From: Celeribacter neptunius
GTDB lineage: Bacteria; Pseudomonadota; Alphaproteobacteria; Rhodobacterales; Rhodobacteraceae
Length of the DNA stretch: 64,000 nucleotides
Assembly (NCBI RefSeq): GCF_900113955.1
Contig: NZ_FORH01000001.1
Location: 1,811 to 65,810, forward strand
Reading direction: 5' to 3'
Both the position numbers and the translations under genes were made by a program. Within the stretch, counting starts at the first letter, position 1. Every line of letters begins with the position of its first letter. Positions 46,647-55,206 of this stretch are shown here, one piece after another. The notes under the pieces were generated by a model, which was not told the origin of the DNA, searched no databases, and saw only the letters and a list, made by a program, of their open reading frames with translations.

Positions 46647-47118
46647 CAACAAACGGATGAATGAGCTCACGGATCAGGCTCTGGACGCGCTTTTCAGCGA
46701 GGCGCGGGCGGAAACCGCTATGCCGTCGGCCGATTTGATGGCGCGGATCATGGCAGATGCCGAGGCCGAGATCGCGGCCAGCGCGGCGGCGGAACGTGCC
46801 CGCATCGAGAGCCTGCGGCCGCAACCGCAACGCCACCCGCTGATCGCGGCCATGGTCGCGGCGCTGGGCGGTTGGCGCACGGTGGCCGGTCTGGCCACGG
46901 CCGGTGTGGCGGGGCTCGGGATCGGTCTGGGCGCGCCCGCGGCGGTCACCAGCCTGGCGCTCGACGGCTATGGCGGCAGTTACAGCATCGGCGGTTACAG
47001 CGCTGGCAGTGACGGCAGCGTGGTGCTCAGCGCCGAAACCCGCTCTGACATGACGTCTTCGGGATATGTGCTCGATGCCTTCGTGCCGAGCTTCTACGAT
47101 CTGGCGGCGGAAGGGTAA
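46633..47118 (+). CDS. Probable anti-sigma factor, single-helix membrane protein
   Basis: A 161-residue protein overlapping the sigma-factor gene. The first 70 residues are soluble and helical (LTDQALDALFSEARAETAMP, with IMADAEAEIAASAAAERARI), where the sigma factor would be bound. A hydrophobic segment follows (VAGLATAGVAGLGIGLGAPA), then a short periplasmic region rich in Gly/Ser/Tyr. The layout and coupling to the sigma gene support an anti-sigma role, but no known anti-sigma domain is recognisable. Orientation and function are inferred. Confidence 0.65.
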   Translation: MTDRDNKRMNELTDQALDALFSEARAETAMPSADLMARIMADAEAEIAASAAAERARIESLRPQPQRHPLIAAMVAALGGWRTVAGLATAGVAGLGIGLGAPAAVTSLALDGYGGSYSIGGYSAGSDGSVVLSAETRSDMTSSGYVLDAFVPSFYDLAAEG

Positions 47119-47120
47119 GA

Positions 47121-47735
47121 ATGACGGACGATCTGAAATCAACCGGTGCGCCGAAAGCCGGACCGGAGAAGGCCAAAGCCGAGGGCAAGACCGAGGGCAA
47201 GAAAGGCATCCGCTGGAGCCGGGTCGTGCTCGTCGCTTCGCTGGCGCTGAACCTGGCGGTGGTCGGGGTGGTCGGCGGTGTGGCGCTGCGGCGTGACGCC
47301 GCCGTCGACCGGGCCCGTGCCCTGCAGACGCGGGATTTCGGCTTCGGGCCTTTCGTCGGGGCCTTTGAAACCGATCAGCGCAGGGCGCTGGGCCGGGCCT
47401 TCGCCCGTTCCGCCGGCAATCCGATGCAGGCGCGTCGGGAGGTCGGACAGATGTTCGCCGCGATGCTGACCACGCTCAAGACCGAACCTTTCGATGCCGG
47501 GGCCTTTGGCTCCGTGCTGTTACAGCAGCAACGGCAATTCTCGGAACGGCAGGAGATCGGCGCGCAACTGGTGGTGGATCAGATTGCGGCGATGAGCCCG
47601 GAGGCGCGTCAGGCCTATGCGCTGCGGCTCGAAGAGATGCTCAAACGCCCGCCGACGATGGGACGCGGCCCGCATCAGGGGGCGCCGGCCGATGGTGGCC
47701 CGCGCGGACCGGGCGCCGGTCCGAGAGACGATTGA
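47121..47735 (+). CDS. CnrX/ZraP-like periplasmic metal-sensor protein
   Basis: A 204-residue protein with a Lys/Glu-rich cytoplasmic start, one membrane anchor (RVVLVASLALNLAVVGVVGG) and a helical periplasmic domain. This has the heavy-metal sensor / Metal_resist-like pattern (QRRALGRAFARSAGNPMQAR, REVGQMFAAMLTTLKTEPFD, QQRQFSERQEIGAQLVVDQI), followed by a Pro/Gly-rich tail. In CnrYXH-type systems such a sensor binds Co/Ni/Cu and releases the sigma factor. Typical His/Met ligands are few here, so the signal may differ. It follows the likely anti-sigma gene by two bases. Confidence 0.72.
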   Translation: MTDDLKSTGAPKAGPEKAKAEGKTEGKKGIRWSRVVLVASLALNLAVVGVVGGVALRRDAAVDRARALQTRDFGFGPFVGAFETDQRRALGRAFARSAGNPMQARREVGQMFAAMLTTLKTEPFDAGAFGSVLLQQQRQFSERQEIGAQLVVDQIAAMSPEARQAYALRLEEMLKRPPTMGRGPHQGAPADGGPRGPGAGPRDD

Positions 47736-47794
47736 GACCGTCGGACAGGTTTTGATCGCCGAACTGGTTCTGATCCATGTGCAGGAAAAGTGCG

Positions 47795-47826
47795 AACGCC
47801 CCGGGATCATATGATCCGGGGCGTTT
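47795..47826 (+). terminator. Terminator after the sigma-factor operon
   Basis: AACGCCCCGG and CCGGGGCGTT enclose a nested ATCAT/ATGAT pairing with one bulged G, ending in a TTTGCG run. It lies between the sensor gene and the convergent pleD and can serve both. Confidence 0.82.
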
Positions 47827-47852
47827 GCGTTTGTGACATTGCGGCGGGCAGA

Positions 47853-49241
47853 TCAGGCGGCGCAGGAGCCGCCCAAGGTGACCTGATTGCGGCCATCGGC
47901 CTTGGACCCGTAGAGCGCCTGATCGGCGATATCCAACAGCCGGTCGGTGGCCGAGGCCCGCCCGCCGGGCGTCCCGCCCATGGCCAGACCGATCGAGGCC
48001 GAGACCGTGACCGGAATGCCCTCCGGAGTGACCGTGGCGGGGTGGGCGCAGATCGCGCTGCGCAGCCGTTCGGCCACCATGCGCGCTTCCATCAGCGAGG
48101 TCATCGGCATGCAGATCAGGAATTCCTCACCGCCGAAGCGGGAAACGAGATCCATGCCGCGCAGGTTGTCCCGGAGCCGTTCGGCCACCTCGATCAGAAC
48201 CGCGTCGCCGACCGCGTGACCATAGGTGTCGTTGACCGCCTTGAACCGGTCGATATCGATCAACATCAACGCATAGGGCTGGCCGGTCTCTTGCGCTTCG
48301 GCGGCGATCTTTTCGAGATGCGGCATGGCGTAATGACGGTTGTACAGCCCGGTGAGCTTGTCGCGGGTGGCCAGACGCAGCCCCTCGTCGAGGGTCATTT
48401 GCAACAGATCGGCATCTTTCTTGCGGCGCATCTGGGTGCGCAGGCGCAGGGTCATTTCCTCCGGATCGGCACCACGGGTGATCAGGTCATTGGCGCCGAG
48501 ATCGAGCGCCATCAGCGCTTCCTTGCGGTCCTGCGCGCCATGCACGACCACGATCCCGGCATTGCGGGTCTGTTCGCGGGCGCGCAGGTCGGAGATCAGC
48601 CGCAGCCCGTCGCTCGAGCCGCCGGCCTGGGCCGAAATGACATAAAGATCGGCGACATCGCCATGGTAGATCGCCTCGAGCAGGTGATCGGCGCGTTCGA
48701 TGGAGATCTGATCGCTGACCATGCCCTTGAGCCCGGCGCGCCAGGACATCGCCTCTTCGGTCGTGCTGCCGATGAGGGTGATCTTGCCCGGATGGTCATA
48801 GAGGTTGCTCGCCTCGTTGAAGCCCAGGGCATGCGAGGTCTCGTTGCGGCGGCGCAGTTCCTCGGAGGTGGCCGAGGCGCGCATCAGGGCGCGGACGCGG
48901 GCCGTGAGGGTGAGCTCGTCGAGCGGCTTGGTCAGGAATTCGTCGGCCCCGGCCTTGAGTGCTGCGATCTTGGCTTCCTTGTCCTGCGCCGGGGTGATGA
49001 TCGCCACCGGAATATGCGTGGTCACAGGATCGGATTTCAGCTCGGCACAGGCTTCGAACCCGGTCATGTCGCCAAGGTCCATGTCGAGGATGATCAGGTT
49101 CGGGCGCATGCGGCGTGCCAGCGCAAGCACCTCGGCCCCCGAAGGTGCCTGTGTCACATCGTAATAGGCCGATGCGAGCTTGACCTTCAGGATGATCCGG
49201 TTGGTCGGTACATTGTCTGCGATCAGGATGCTGCCCGCCAT
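47853..49241 (-). CDS. pleD: PleD-type diguanylate cyclase with two receiver domains
   Basis: A 462-residue response regulator. The first receiver (residues about 4-118) has phosphoacceptor Asp53 (LIILDMDLG) and Lys in LTKPLD, but its acidic pocket reads ADN rather than DD. The second receiver (about 153-270) lacks a phosphorylatable Asp and is probably an adaptor. The C-terminal GGDEF domain has active-site RFGGEEF and, five residues upstream, an RxxD product-inhibition site (RGMD). It makes c-di-GMP when phosphorylated, controlling motility and surface attachment. It is monocistronic with the DUF3572 gene divergent upstream. Confidence 0.93.
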   Translation of the reverse strand: MAGSILIADNVPTNRIILKVKLASAYYDVTQAPSGAEVLALARRMRPNLIILDMDLGDMTGFEACAELKSDPVTTHIPVAIITPAQDKEAKIAALKAGADEFLTKPLDELTLTARVRALMRASATSEELRRRNETSHALGFNEASNLYDHPGKITLIGSTTEEAMSWRAGLKGMVSDQISIERADHLLEAIYHGDVADLYVISAQAGGSSDGLRLISDLRAREQTRNAGIVVVHGAQDRKEALMALDLGANDLITRGADPEEMTLRLRTQMRRKKDADLLQMTLDEGLRLATRDKLTGLYNRHYAMPHLEKIAAEAQETGQPYALMLIDIDRFKAVNDTYGHAVGDAVLIEVAERLRDNLRGMDLVSRFGGEEFLICMPMTSLMEARMVAERLRSAICAHPATVTPEGIPVTVSASIGLAMGGTPGGRASATDRLLDIADQALYGSKADGRNQVTLGGSCAA

Positions 49242-49434
49242 TGACGTCCTCTTTGACTACGGTTTCGCCGGGGTTCGCCCGGTCTTGGTTTTGGTGCCTT
49301 GGCTGTGATGCCGCTGGTGTGATGCCCTGGTTTTCGTTGCGTCGTTTGCGATATGGTGCCAGTGATCTGTTTGATTAATAAGTAAGGCAGTAATGGTTAA
49401 AAATCCGTTTCTGACCTGAGGGAGATGTCCACAG

Positions 49435-49713
49435 ATGCAGCAAGAATCCGCCGAGTTGATCGCCCTCAAAGTGCTGGGGTGGCTCGCCTCAGACGAGGAA
49501 ATATTCCTTGTTTTTCTGGGCTCTAGCGGAATTTCCGCCGGAGAGCTGATGGCCCGTGCCGGCGAGATCGAAATCCTTACCGCGGTCTTAGACTTTGTGG
49601 CAATGGATGACACATGGGTTAACGCCTGTGCCGCGGCGACCGGTCTCGATCCGCATGATCCGATGCGGGCGCGACAGGCGCTTCCGGGTGGGGCGGAGAT
49701 CCATTGGACCTGA
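49435..49713 (+). CDS. DUF3572 protein
   Basis: A 92-residue helical protein (MQQESAELIALKVLGWLASD..., FLGSSGISAGELMARAG, ILTAVLDFVAMDDTWVNACA). It matches DUF3572, a small alphaproteobacterial family commonly found near pleD/divK. The start is ATG 49435 with a GAGGGAGATG context. Function unknown; a regulatory partner role near c-di-GMP genes is suggested only by position. Confidence 0.85.
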   Translation: MQQESAELIALKVLGWLASDEEIFLVFLGSSGISAGELMARAGEIEILTAVLDFVAMDDTWVNACAAATGLDPHDPMRARQALPGGAEIHWT

Positions 49714-49800
49714 GCCGGCGGCGGACGAGAGCGGGTGAACGCGGGGCAAACAGTGGGCACACACCGGGCAGACACTGGGCAAGTGATTGAAAGGCAAGGC

Positions 49801-50517
49801 ATGAGCGCGACAAGCCGGCGCGAGATCACGGCGGTGCTGTTCGACAAGGACGGCACGCTGATGGATTTCCAGAGCAGCTGGGGGCCCTGGGCCGCCGGGG
49901 TGATCGGGCGCATTTGCGGCCCGGATGCGGGATTGAGACGTGCGGTGTCCGCGGCATTGGGATTCGATCATGACCGACAGAGATTCGCCCTCGACAGCCC
50001 GGTGATCGCCGGAACGCCGGAGGAGGCGGTGGTGGTGTTGCAGCCGTTCTTTCCCGCCGTGAGCGCGGCTGAGATCTCCGCCTGGCTCGACCCGGACCCG
50101 GCGGCCTTCCGGCCGGTGCCGGTGCTGCGGCTGCGCGAGACCTGTGAACGCCTGACCGGGCAGGGGATTCGGCTGGCCGTCGTTACCAATGATTTCGAAA
50201 GCGCCGGGGCGGATCATCTGAGTCAGATGGGCGTGTCGGACCTGTTCGAGACGGTGGTCGGCTATGACAGCGGCTATGGTGGTAAGCCGGCGCCGGGCCC
50301 CTGTCTCGGCGCGGCAGAGCGTCTGGGCGTGCTGCCCGAGCGCTGTCTCATGGTGGGCGACAGCCTGCACGATCTGATCGCAGGGCGGCGCGCCGGGATG
50401 CGAAGCCTTGCGGTTCTGACCGGTGTGGCAGGGGCGGCGGAACTGGCGCCACAGGCGCAGGCGGTGCTCAACAGCATCGCCGAGTTGCCCGGCTGGCTGG
50501 CCGGGGAGGACCTCTGA
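49801..50517 (+). CDS. HAD-family phosphatase (Gph-like)
   Basis: A 238-residue haloacid dehalogenase-fold phosphatase. The nucleophile motif is AVLFDKDGTLMDF (Asp15 and Asp17), motif II is LAVVTNDFES, and motifs III/IV appear in GGKPAPGPCL and MVGDSLHDLIAG. A helical cap lies between motifs I and II. Relatives are phosphoglycolate or sugar-phosphate phosphatases; specificity is not predictable. The ATG at 49801 has an AAGGCAAGG context. The gap to the next gene (50518-50730) shows no feature. Confidence 0.88.
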   Translation: MSATSRREITAVLFDKDGTLMDFQSSWGPWAAGVIGRICGPDAGLRRAVSAALGFDHDRQRFALDSPVIAGTPEEAVVVLQPFFPAVSAAEISAWLDPDPAAFRPVPVLRLRETCERLTGQGIRLAVVTNDFESAGADHLSQMGVSDLFETVVGYDSGYGGKPAPGPCLGAAERLGVLPERCLMVGDSLHDLIAGRRAGMRSLAVLTGVAGAAELAPQAQAVLNSIAELPGWLAGEDL

Positions 50518-50730
50518 ACGCGGCTCTGCCGGGGCGCGAGGTGTCCGGGTGACATGGGCGTCACGGGCATCATGGGAGCGTTATGGCGGGATTGGTTCCG
50601 ATCCGGCAAAAATGCCGAAAATCCTGCACAATTTAAACCTGTGGAACGGCGTTTGACCGGTCAGGTTGGTAATTTCTTAAGGGTGAGTCCGTAACACTCC
50701 GGGCAGATGAATCGGGGAGGCATGGCGATC

Positions 50731-51330
50731 ATGCATGGTATGATTAACCGAGCTATCCAATGTTTCATGCGCGACACTTACGGCGTGCATGTTTGGGAAA
50801 AAGTGGCTCAAAATGCGGATCTTGGCTTCGATAATTTCGAGGCCATGTTGAGCTATCCCGATCAGATTACCCTCGATGTGCTGGGGCGTGCCGCGCGGCA
50901 ATTGCACAAGCCCGTCGAGACCTTTCTCGAGGATCTCGGAACCTATCTCGTGTCCCATCCCAATGTCGAGGCGATCCGCCGTCTGCTGCGGTTCGGGGGC
51001 GAGAATTTCACGGAATTTCTCTATTCTTTAAATGATTTGGAGGGGCGCGCCCGGTTGGCGCTCCCCGATCTCGATATGCCGTCGCTTCGCGTCGAACATG
51101 TCGAGGACGGGACATTCCGGCTGAGCTGTTCGAGCGCCATGCCGGGCTTTGGCTATGCGATGGTCGGGGTGATGCGGGCGATGGCCGACGATTACGGCGC
51201 GCTGGTGTTTCTCGAACATCAGGGCTGGATGGATTCGGGCGAGGAGGTGATCACCATCAATCTCCTCGAAACCGCTTATGCCGAAGGCCGCGCCTTTGAA
51301 CTGTCCGAGCGAATCGGAGGTGATGTGTGA
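50731..51330 (+). CDS. H-NOX-like domain protein lacking haem ligands
   Basis: A 199-residue protein starting MHGMINRAIQCFMRDTYGVH, typical of H-NOX (haem NO-binding) domains; an upstream ATG at 50707 is possible. The whole fold is recognisable (LDVLGRAARQLHKPVETFLE, GGENFTEFLYSLNDLEG, PDLDMPSLRVE). Where H-NOX proteins carry the haem-ligating His (in DxxH of the F helix), this one has Glu104. The YxSxR haem-propionate motif reads C133-S-S135-A-M137. Haem binding as in canonical members is therefore unlikely. The stop overlaps the GTG start of a diguanylate cyclase, its predicted partner. Confidence 0.85.
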   Translation: MHGMINRAIQCFMRDTYGVHVWEKVAQNADLGFDNFEAMLSYPDQITLDVLGRAARQLHKPVETFLEDLGTYLVSHPNVEAIRRLLRFGGENFTEFLYSLNDLEGRARLALPDLDMPSLRVEHVEDGTFRLSCSSAMPGFGYAMVGVMRAMADDYGALVFLEHQGWMDSGEEVITINLLETAYAEGRAFELSERIGGDV

Positions 51331-52346
51331 GTAGTTTCGAGTTTGATCCATCTGCGTTGATTGCCTTCATGCCGATGAGCCTGGTGTTCGACAATGCCGG
51401 GGTCATCACCTTTGTCGGGCCGACGCTGGCCAAACTGCGCCCGGCCCAGGACATGATCGGCAGGCCGGTGACGGAAGTGTTCACCATCCGCGACAATGGT
51501 CGGGGGAGTGGCGATGATCCGATCCCGCTGGGCACGAAACTCTATCTGAATTTCCAATCCGGGATTTCGACCCCGCTCAAGGGCATGGCGGCGGCGATCC
51601 CCGCCGCAAAGGTGAATATCCTCAACCTGTCTTTCGGCATTTCGATCGTCGACGCGGTGGCCAATTATCGCCTCACCGCGGGCGATTTCGCCCATACCGA
51701 TCTGGCGATCGAGATGCTCTATCTGGTCGAGGCGAAATCCGCCGTTCTGGAAGAGACCAAGCAGCTGAACGCGCGCTTGCAGGGCGCCAAGGTGGCGGCC
51801 GAGGAACAGGCCTTTACCGATACGCTGACGGGGTTGAAGAACCGTCGTGCCATGGATCACGTCCTGGCCCGGATGCTGCGGTCCAGCGTACCCTTTGCCC
51901 TGATGCATCTCGACCTGGATTACTTCAAATCGGTCAATGACACCCTGGGCCATGCCGCCGGCGATGCCGTGTTGCAGCAGGTGGCGAGAATCCTGTCGGA
52001 GGAAACCCGCACCGACGATATGGTGGCGCGGGTCGGCGGCGACGAGTTCATCCTGATCTTCAACAAGATCGTCGAACACGATCACCTCTATCATCTGGCC
52101 GCGCGGATCATCACCCGGCTGGAAGAGCCGGTACCCTATGAAGAGACCGAATGCCGGATTTCCGGCTCGATCGGCATCACCACCACGGATTTCTACGATC
52201 ACCCGGATGCCGACCGGATGATCCACGATGCCGATCTGGCGCTCTACAGTTCGAAATATGACGGCCGGGGCAGGGCGACGGTCTTTGATCCGCTGGTCCA
52301 TGACGGCAATGTCGGTGAGTTGCCCGCGGTGCAGGTGGGGCGCTGA
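51327..52346 (+). CDS. HNOBA-GGDEF diguanylate cyclase
   Basis: A 339-residue protein starting at GTG 51327 with a CGGAGGTGAT site. The N-terminal part (about residues 5-125; FMPMSLVFDNAGVITFVGPT, KVNILNLSFGI) resembles the H-NOX-associated (HNOBA) PAS-like domain of guanylate cyclases. A coiled coil (residues 133-160) leads to a GGDEF domain with intact active site RVGGDEF (237-241) and an RxxD inhibition site (RTDD, 228-231). It should make c-di-GMP, regulated by the H-NOX-like protein with which it overlaps. No EAL domain is present. Confidence 0.9.
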   Translation: MSSFEFDPSALIAFMPMSLVFDNAGVITFVGPTLAKLRPAQDMIGRPVTEVFTIRDNGRGSGDDPIPLGTKLYLNFQSGISTPLKGMAAAIPAAKVNILNLSFGISIVDAVANYRLTAGDFAHTDLAIEMLYLVEAKSAVLEETKQLNARLQGAKVAAEEQAFTDTLTGLKNRRAMDHVLARMLRSSVPFALMHLDLDYFKSVNDTLGHAAGDAVLQQVARILSEETRTDDMVARVGGDEFILIFNKIVEHDHLYHLAARIITRLEEPVPYEETECRISGSIGITTTDFYDHPDADRMIHDADLALYSSKYDGRGRATVFDPLVHDGNVGELPAVQVGR

Positions 52347-52411
52347 GCCGGAGGGTTTCCGGCGCGAAGATGCCCTTGCAACGGAAATCTGCATTTCACG
52401 CAGAATCCCTC

Positions 52412-52438
52412 TTGCGCCGCCCCGTCGCTTTGCATAAA
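52412..52438 (+). promoter_or_regulatory. tRNA-Glu promoter, copy A
   Basis: TTGCGC (52412-52417) and CATAAA (52433-52438), spaced 15 bases, precede the tRNA by about 20 bases. The same elements and spacing occur before the second tRNA-Glu copy, which supports their function. Confidence 0.5.
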
Positions 52439-52457
52439 CACCGCTCACACCAAGCGC

Positions 52458-52532
52458 GGTCCGTTCGTCTATCGGTTAGGACGCCAGGTTTTCAACCTGG
52501 AAAGAGGGGTTCGATTCCCCTACGGACTGCCA
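52458..52532 (+). tRNA. tRNA-Glu(TTC), copy A
   Basis: A 75-nt tRNA with acceptor GGTCCGT/ACGGACT, anticodon arm CCAGG-TTTTCAA-CCTGG region reading TTC, GGTTCGATT T loop and encoded CCA. It decodes GAA/GAG. Identical to the minus-strand copy at 63852. The following 401 bp (52533-52933) contain no recognisable gene. Confidence 0.97.
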
Positions 52533-52933
52533 CTTTTCCCCGACAGCATCATGTGTTCAGCTCCAGACGCGTCTTGTCATGGCCGAGGCTGTCGTGCTGG
52601 TGGGGATTGGGCGGTGATTTTGCCGCTCTTTTTCAAGCATATCCGTGGCTTTGGGGGCGGCCGGTGCCCGAGGCGTTTGCCGCACCGATCGGCGCCGGGT
52701 GTTCCGGCCAGGCTGAGGGTGGGTTTGCGGATTATCGTTTTCGCGACACGCGGAAACTTACGCCTTGTTTTCAATGTCTTCGGCTTGTAGCCTTGCCGTC
52801 ACCGACGGAACAACAGCGAGCTTGTCCCAATAGAAATCTGTCGGTGTCGACCCGGAGGACCCACCATATGATTTCGCTGCGCCGGGCCCCAAGCCGCAAT
52901 TGCCATGTCAATTGTCCTGTCCTGGAGTAGAGC

Positions 52934-55165
52934 ATGGAGTGCCTGACGGATCTGGACCTGACATTCGCCGCCGCCGCCGCTGCCGGCCTGTGGGCGGTGT
53001 GCTGTCTGGTGCTGGTCTGGGTCGTGCGCAACAATCGCTTTGCCGGTCAGCCGGCCTTTGTGCTGACCCTGCTGGCGATGCTGTGGTGGTTGTTCACGGC
53101 GCTGTTCGATCTCGGTTCGCAGAACGAAAGCTGCAAGGTGGGCTGGTCGCTGATCGCCTGGCCCGGGATCACCCTGCTTCCCATCGCCTGGACCTTCTTT
53201 GTCTTCGACTACACGATGAACACCAGCGCGCGCCGGCAACCGCTGCGGCTCCTGCTCTATATCGGCCTGCCGGGCATTGCCGGGCTCATCGCCCTCACCA
53301 ACAGCCAGACCCATCTGCTTTACGGCACCGATACCCGGCTGGTGACCGAGGACGGGAATTCCTATGTCGTCTTCGATCACGGGCCGCTGTTCTATGCCGT
53401 GGCCTCCTGTCTCTATATCTTTGTCATGAGTACGCTGAGCGTGCTGGGCTATGCCTTTTTCAAGGCGAGAAAGGTCATCCGACCGTTCCTCGGCGTGCTG
53501 TTCAGCATCACCATCGTGCCGCTGGCCGCCAATCTCGGCTATGTGCTCGGGGGCTTCACGGTTTTCGGCTATGATCCGACACCTTTCATGTTTGCGGTCT
53601 CTCTCATCGCTCTGAGTTGGCTGTTGCTGAACAATACGATGATGGATACCGCGGCGCAGGGGCGGAATCTGCTGTTCTATGCCAGCCAGGACCCGGTGAT
53701 CCTGCTGGATGCCGGCGGGCGCTTTGTCGGGGCGAACCCCGCCGCCAAAGCCGCGTTTGGCACCAACCTGCCAAGACCGGGTGACGAGCTCGACCAGATC
53801 GGCCAGATCGGGCCGAACCTGCACCGTCTGATCGAGAATGGCATACAAGGGTTTGCTGAGCCGATCCGGTTGGGGGGGCGCATCTTCGACCCGCGTGCCT
53901 TGCCGATCGAAAGCCCGATCCGGACCAAAACCCCGCTTCTGGGCTGGGTCATCTCGCTGATCGACATCACCGAACGCGAACATTCAGCCGAGGCCCTGCG
54001 CAAGGCGCTCAGCGATGCCGAGGCCGCCAATCGCGCGAAATCGAATTTTCTGGCCAATGTCAGCCATGAAATCCGCACGCCGCTCAATGGCATTCTCGGC
54101 ATGGCCTCGCTGCTGGGAGAGACGGAGCTGGACAAGGACCAGCGCGACTATGTCGAAGTGATCGAAGAATCCGGCCAGGTGCTCCTGACCACCATTGGCG
54201 ATGTGCTCGATCTGTCCAAGATCGAGGCCGGTAAAATCGTTCTGGACACCCGCCCCTTCGTCTTGCGAGATGCGATCGAGGCGGCACGGGCGCTGTTTTC
54301 GGCCAGCGCCATGGGCAAGTCGCTCGCGCTCACCGTAACCGTTGAGAAGGACCTGCCCGAGATCATCACCGGTGACGATCACCGGTTTCGCCAGGTGCTC
54401 CACAATCTCGTGTCCAATGCCATCAAATTCACCGAGGCCGGCGGTGTCGCGATCCATGCCGCCGCCAGCGCGGATGGCCGCATGCTCCGCCTTCGGGTCA
54501 GCGACAGTGGACCGGGGGTCCCGGCCGAGGCGCGTGAGGCGATTTTTCTGCCGTTTCAACAGGCGGATGCCAGCGACACGCGAAAATTCGGCGGGACCGG
54601 TCTGGGGCTCTCGATCTCGCGACAACTGTGCCGACAGATGGGCGGCGAGCTCAGTCTGATCCGCGATGTGGACGCGGGCGCCTGTTTCGAAATCCTGCTG
54701 CCACTTACCGCATCTGAGGCCCCCCCGGCGGAACCGGTCCCGTCCGACCCTCTCTCGCCGCCGGTCGCCGGCGCCCGGCCCGATACCGTGCTGGTGGTCG
54801 ACGACAATCGGACGAACCGGCTCATTCTGGAAAAATTCCTGACCGATGTTGCCGGTCGGATCGAGACCGTCGCCAGCGGGCAGGAGGCGGTGGACAGGGT
54901 GCGCGACAACGCATTCGACATCATCCTGATGGATATCCAGATGCCGGAAATGGGCGGCGTCGAAGCCACACGGAAAATCCGCGCCCTCGAAGACGCCCGT
55001 GGCGGGGCGCGCAGCTATATCGTCGCCGTGACCGCCAATGCGATGCCCGAACAACGCCAGCACTATCTCGATGCAGACATGGACGCGGTGCTTTCGAAAC
55101 CCGTCTCCAAGGCACAATTGCTCGCCCTGATCGACAAGAGCCACCAGCCCGCGGACCCGACCTGA
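52934..55165 (+). CDS. Hybrid histidine kinase with 7TM sensor
   Basis: A 743-residue hybrid sensor kinase. The first 230 residues contain seven membrane segments of the HisKA_7TM type, for example [16 protein letters not shown] and [24 protein letters not shown]-like region (about 240-340) follows, then the HisKA phosphoacceptor ([18 protein letters not shown]), the HATPase domain ([33 protein letters not shown]) and a C-terminal receiver ([24 protein letters not shown] with phosphoacceptor Asp). The signal is unknown, likely a small hydrophobic or membrane cue. No cognate regulator is adjacent. It converges on phaC, with a hairpin between. Confidence 0.93.
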   Translation: MECLTDLDLTFAAAAAAGLWAVCCLVLVWVVRNNRFAGQPAFVLTLLAMLWWLFTALFDLGSQNESCKVGWSLIAWPGITLLPIAWTFFVFDYTMNTSARRQPLRLLLYIGLPGIAGLIALTNSQTHLLYGTDTRLVTEDGNSYVVFDHGPLFYAVASCLYIFVMSTLSVLGYAFFKARKVIRPFLGVLFSITIVPLAANLGYVLGGFTVFGYDPTPFMFAVSLIALSWLLLNNTMMDTAAQGRNLLFYASQDPVILLDAGGRFVGANPAAKAAFGTNLPRPGDELDQIGQIGPNLHRLIENGIQGFAEPIRLGGRIFDPRALPIESPIRTKTPLLGWVISLIDITEREHSAEALRKALSDAEAANRAKSNFLANVSHEIRTPLNGILGMASLLGETELDKDQRDYVEVIEESGQVLLTTIGDVLDLSKIEAGKIVLDTRPFVLRDAIEAARALFSASAMGKSLALTVTVEKDLPEIITGDDHRFRQVLHNLVSNAIKFTEAGGVAIHAAASADGRMLRLRVSDSGPGVPAEAREAIFLPFQQADASDTRKFGGTGLGLSISRQLCRQMGGELSLIRDVDAGACFEILLPLTASEAPPAEPVPSDPLSPPVAGARPDTVLVVDDNRTNRLILEKFLTDVAGRIETVASGQEAVDRVRDNAFDIILMDIQMPEMGGVEATRKIRALEDARGGARSYIVAVTANAMPEQRQHYLDADMDAVLSKPVSKAQLLALIDKSHQPADPT

Positions 55166-55176
55166 CGCCACGAGAA

Positions 55177-55193
55177 CCTGCCGGGGCGGCAGG
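55177..55193. terminator. Hairpin between the histidine kinase and phaC
   Basis: CCTGCCG-GGG-CGGCAGG is a perfect 7-bp stem between two convergent genes. No strong T-run is present; it may act as a weak terminator in both directions. Confidence 0.5.
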
Positions 55194-55206
55194 CCTGCTG
55201 TTGCTC

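Noticed and set aside
52533-52933. Short frames between tRNA-Glu and the histidine kinase
   Set aside because: Compositionally unlike genes, no ribosome binding sites or recognisable domains; treated as intergenic.
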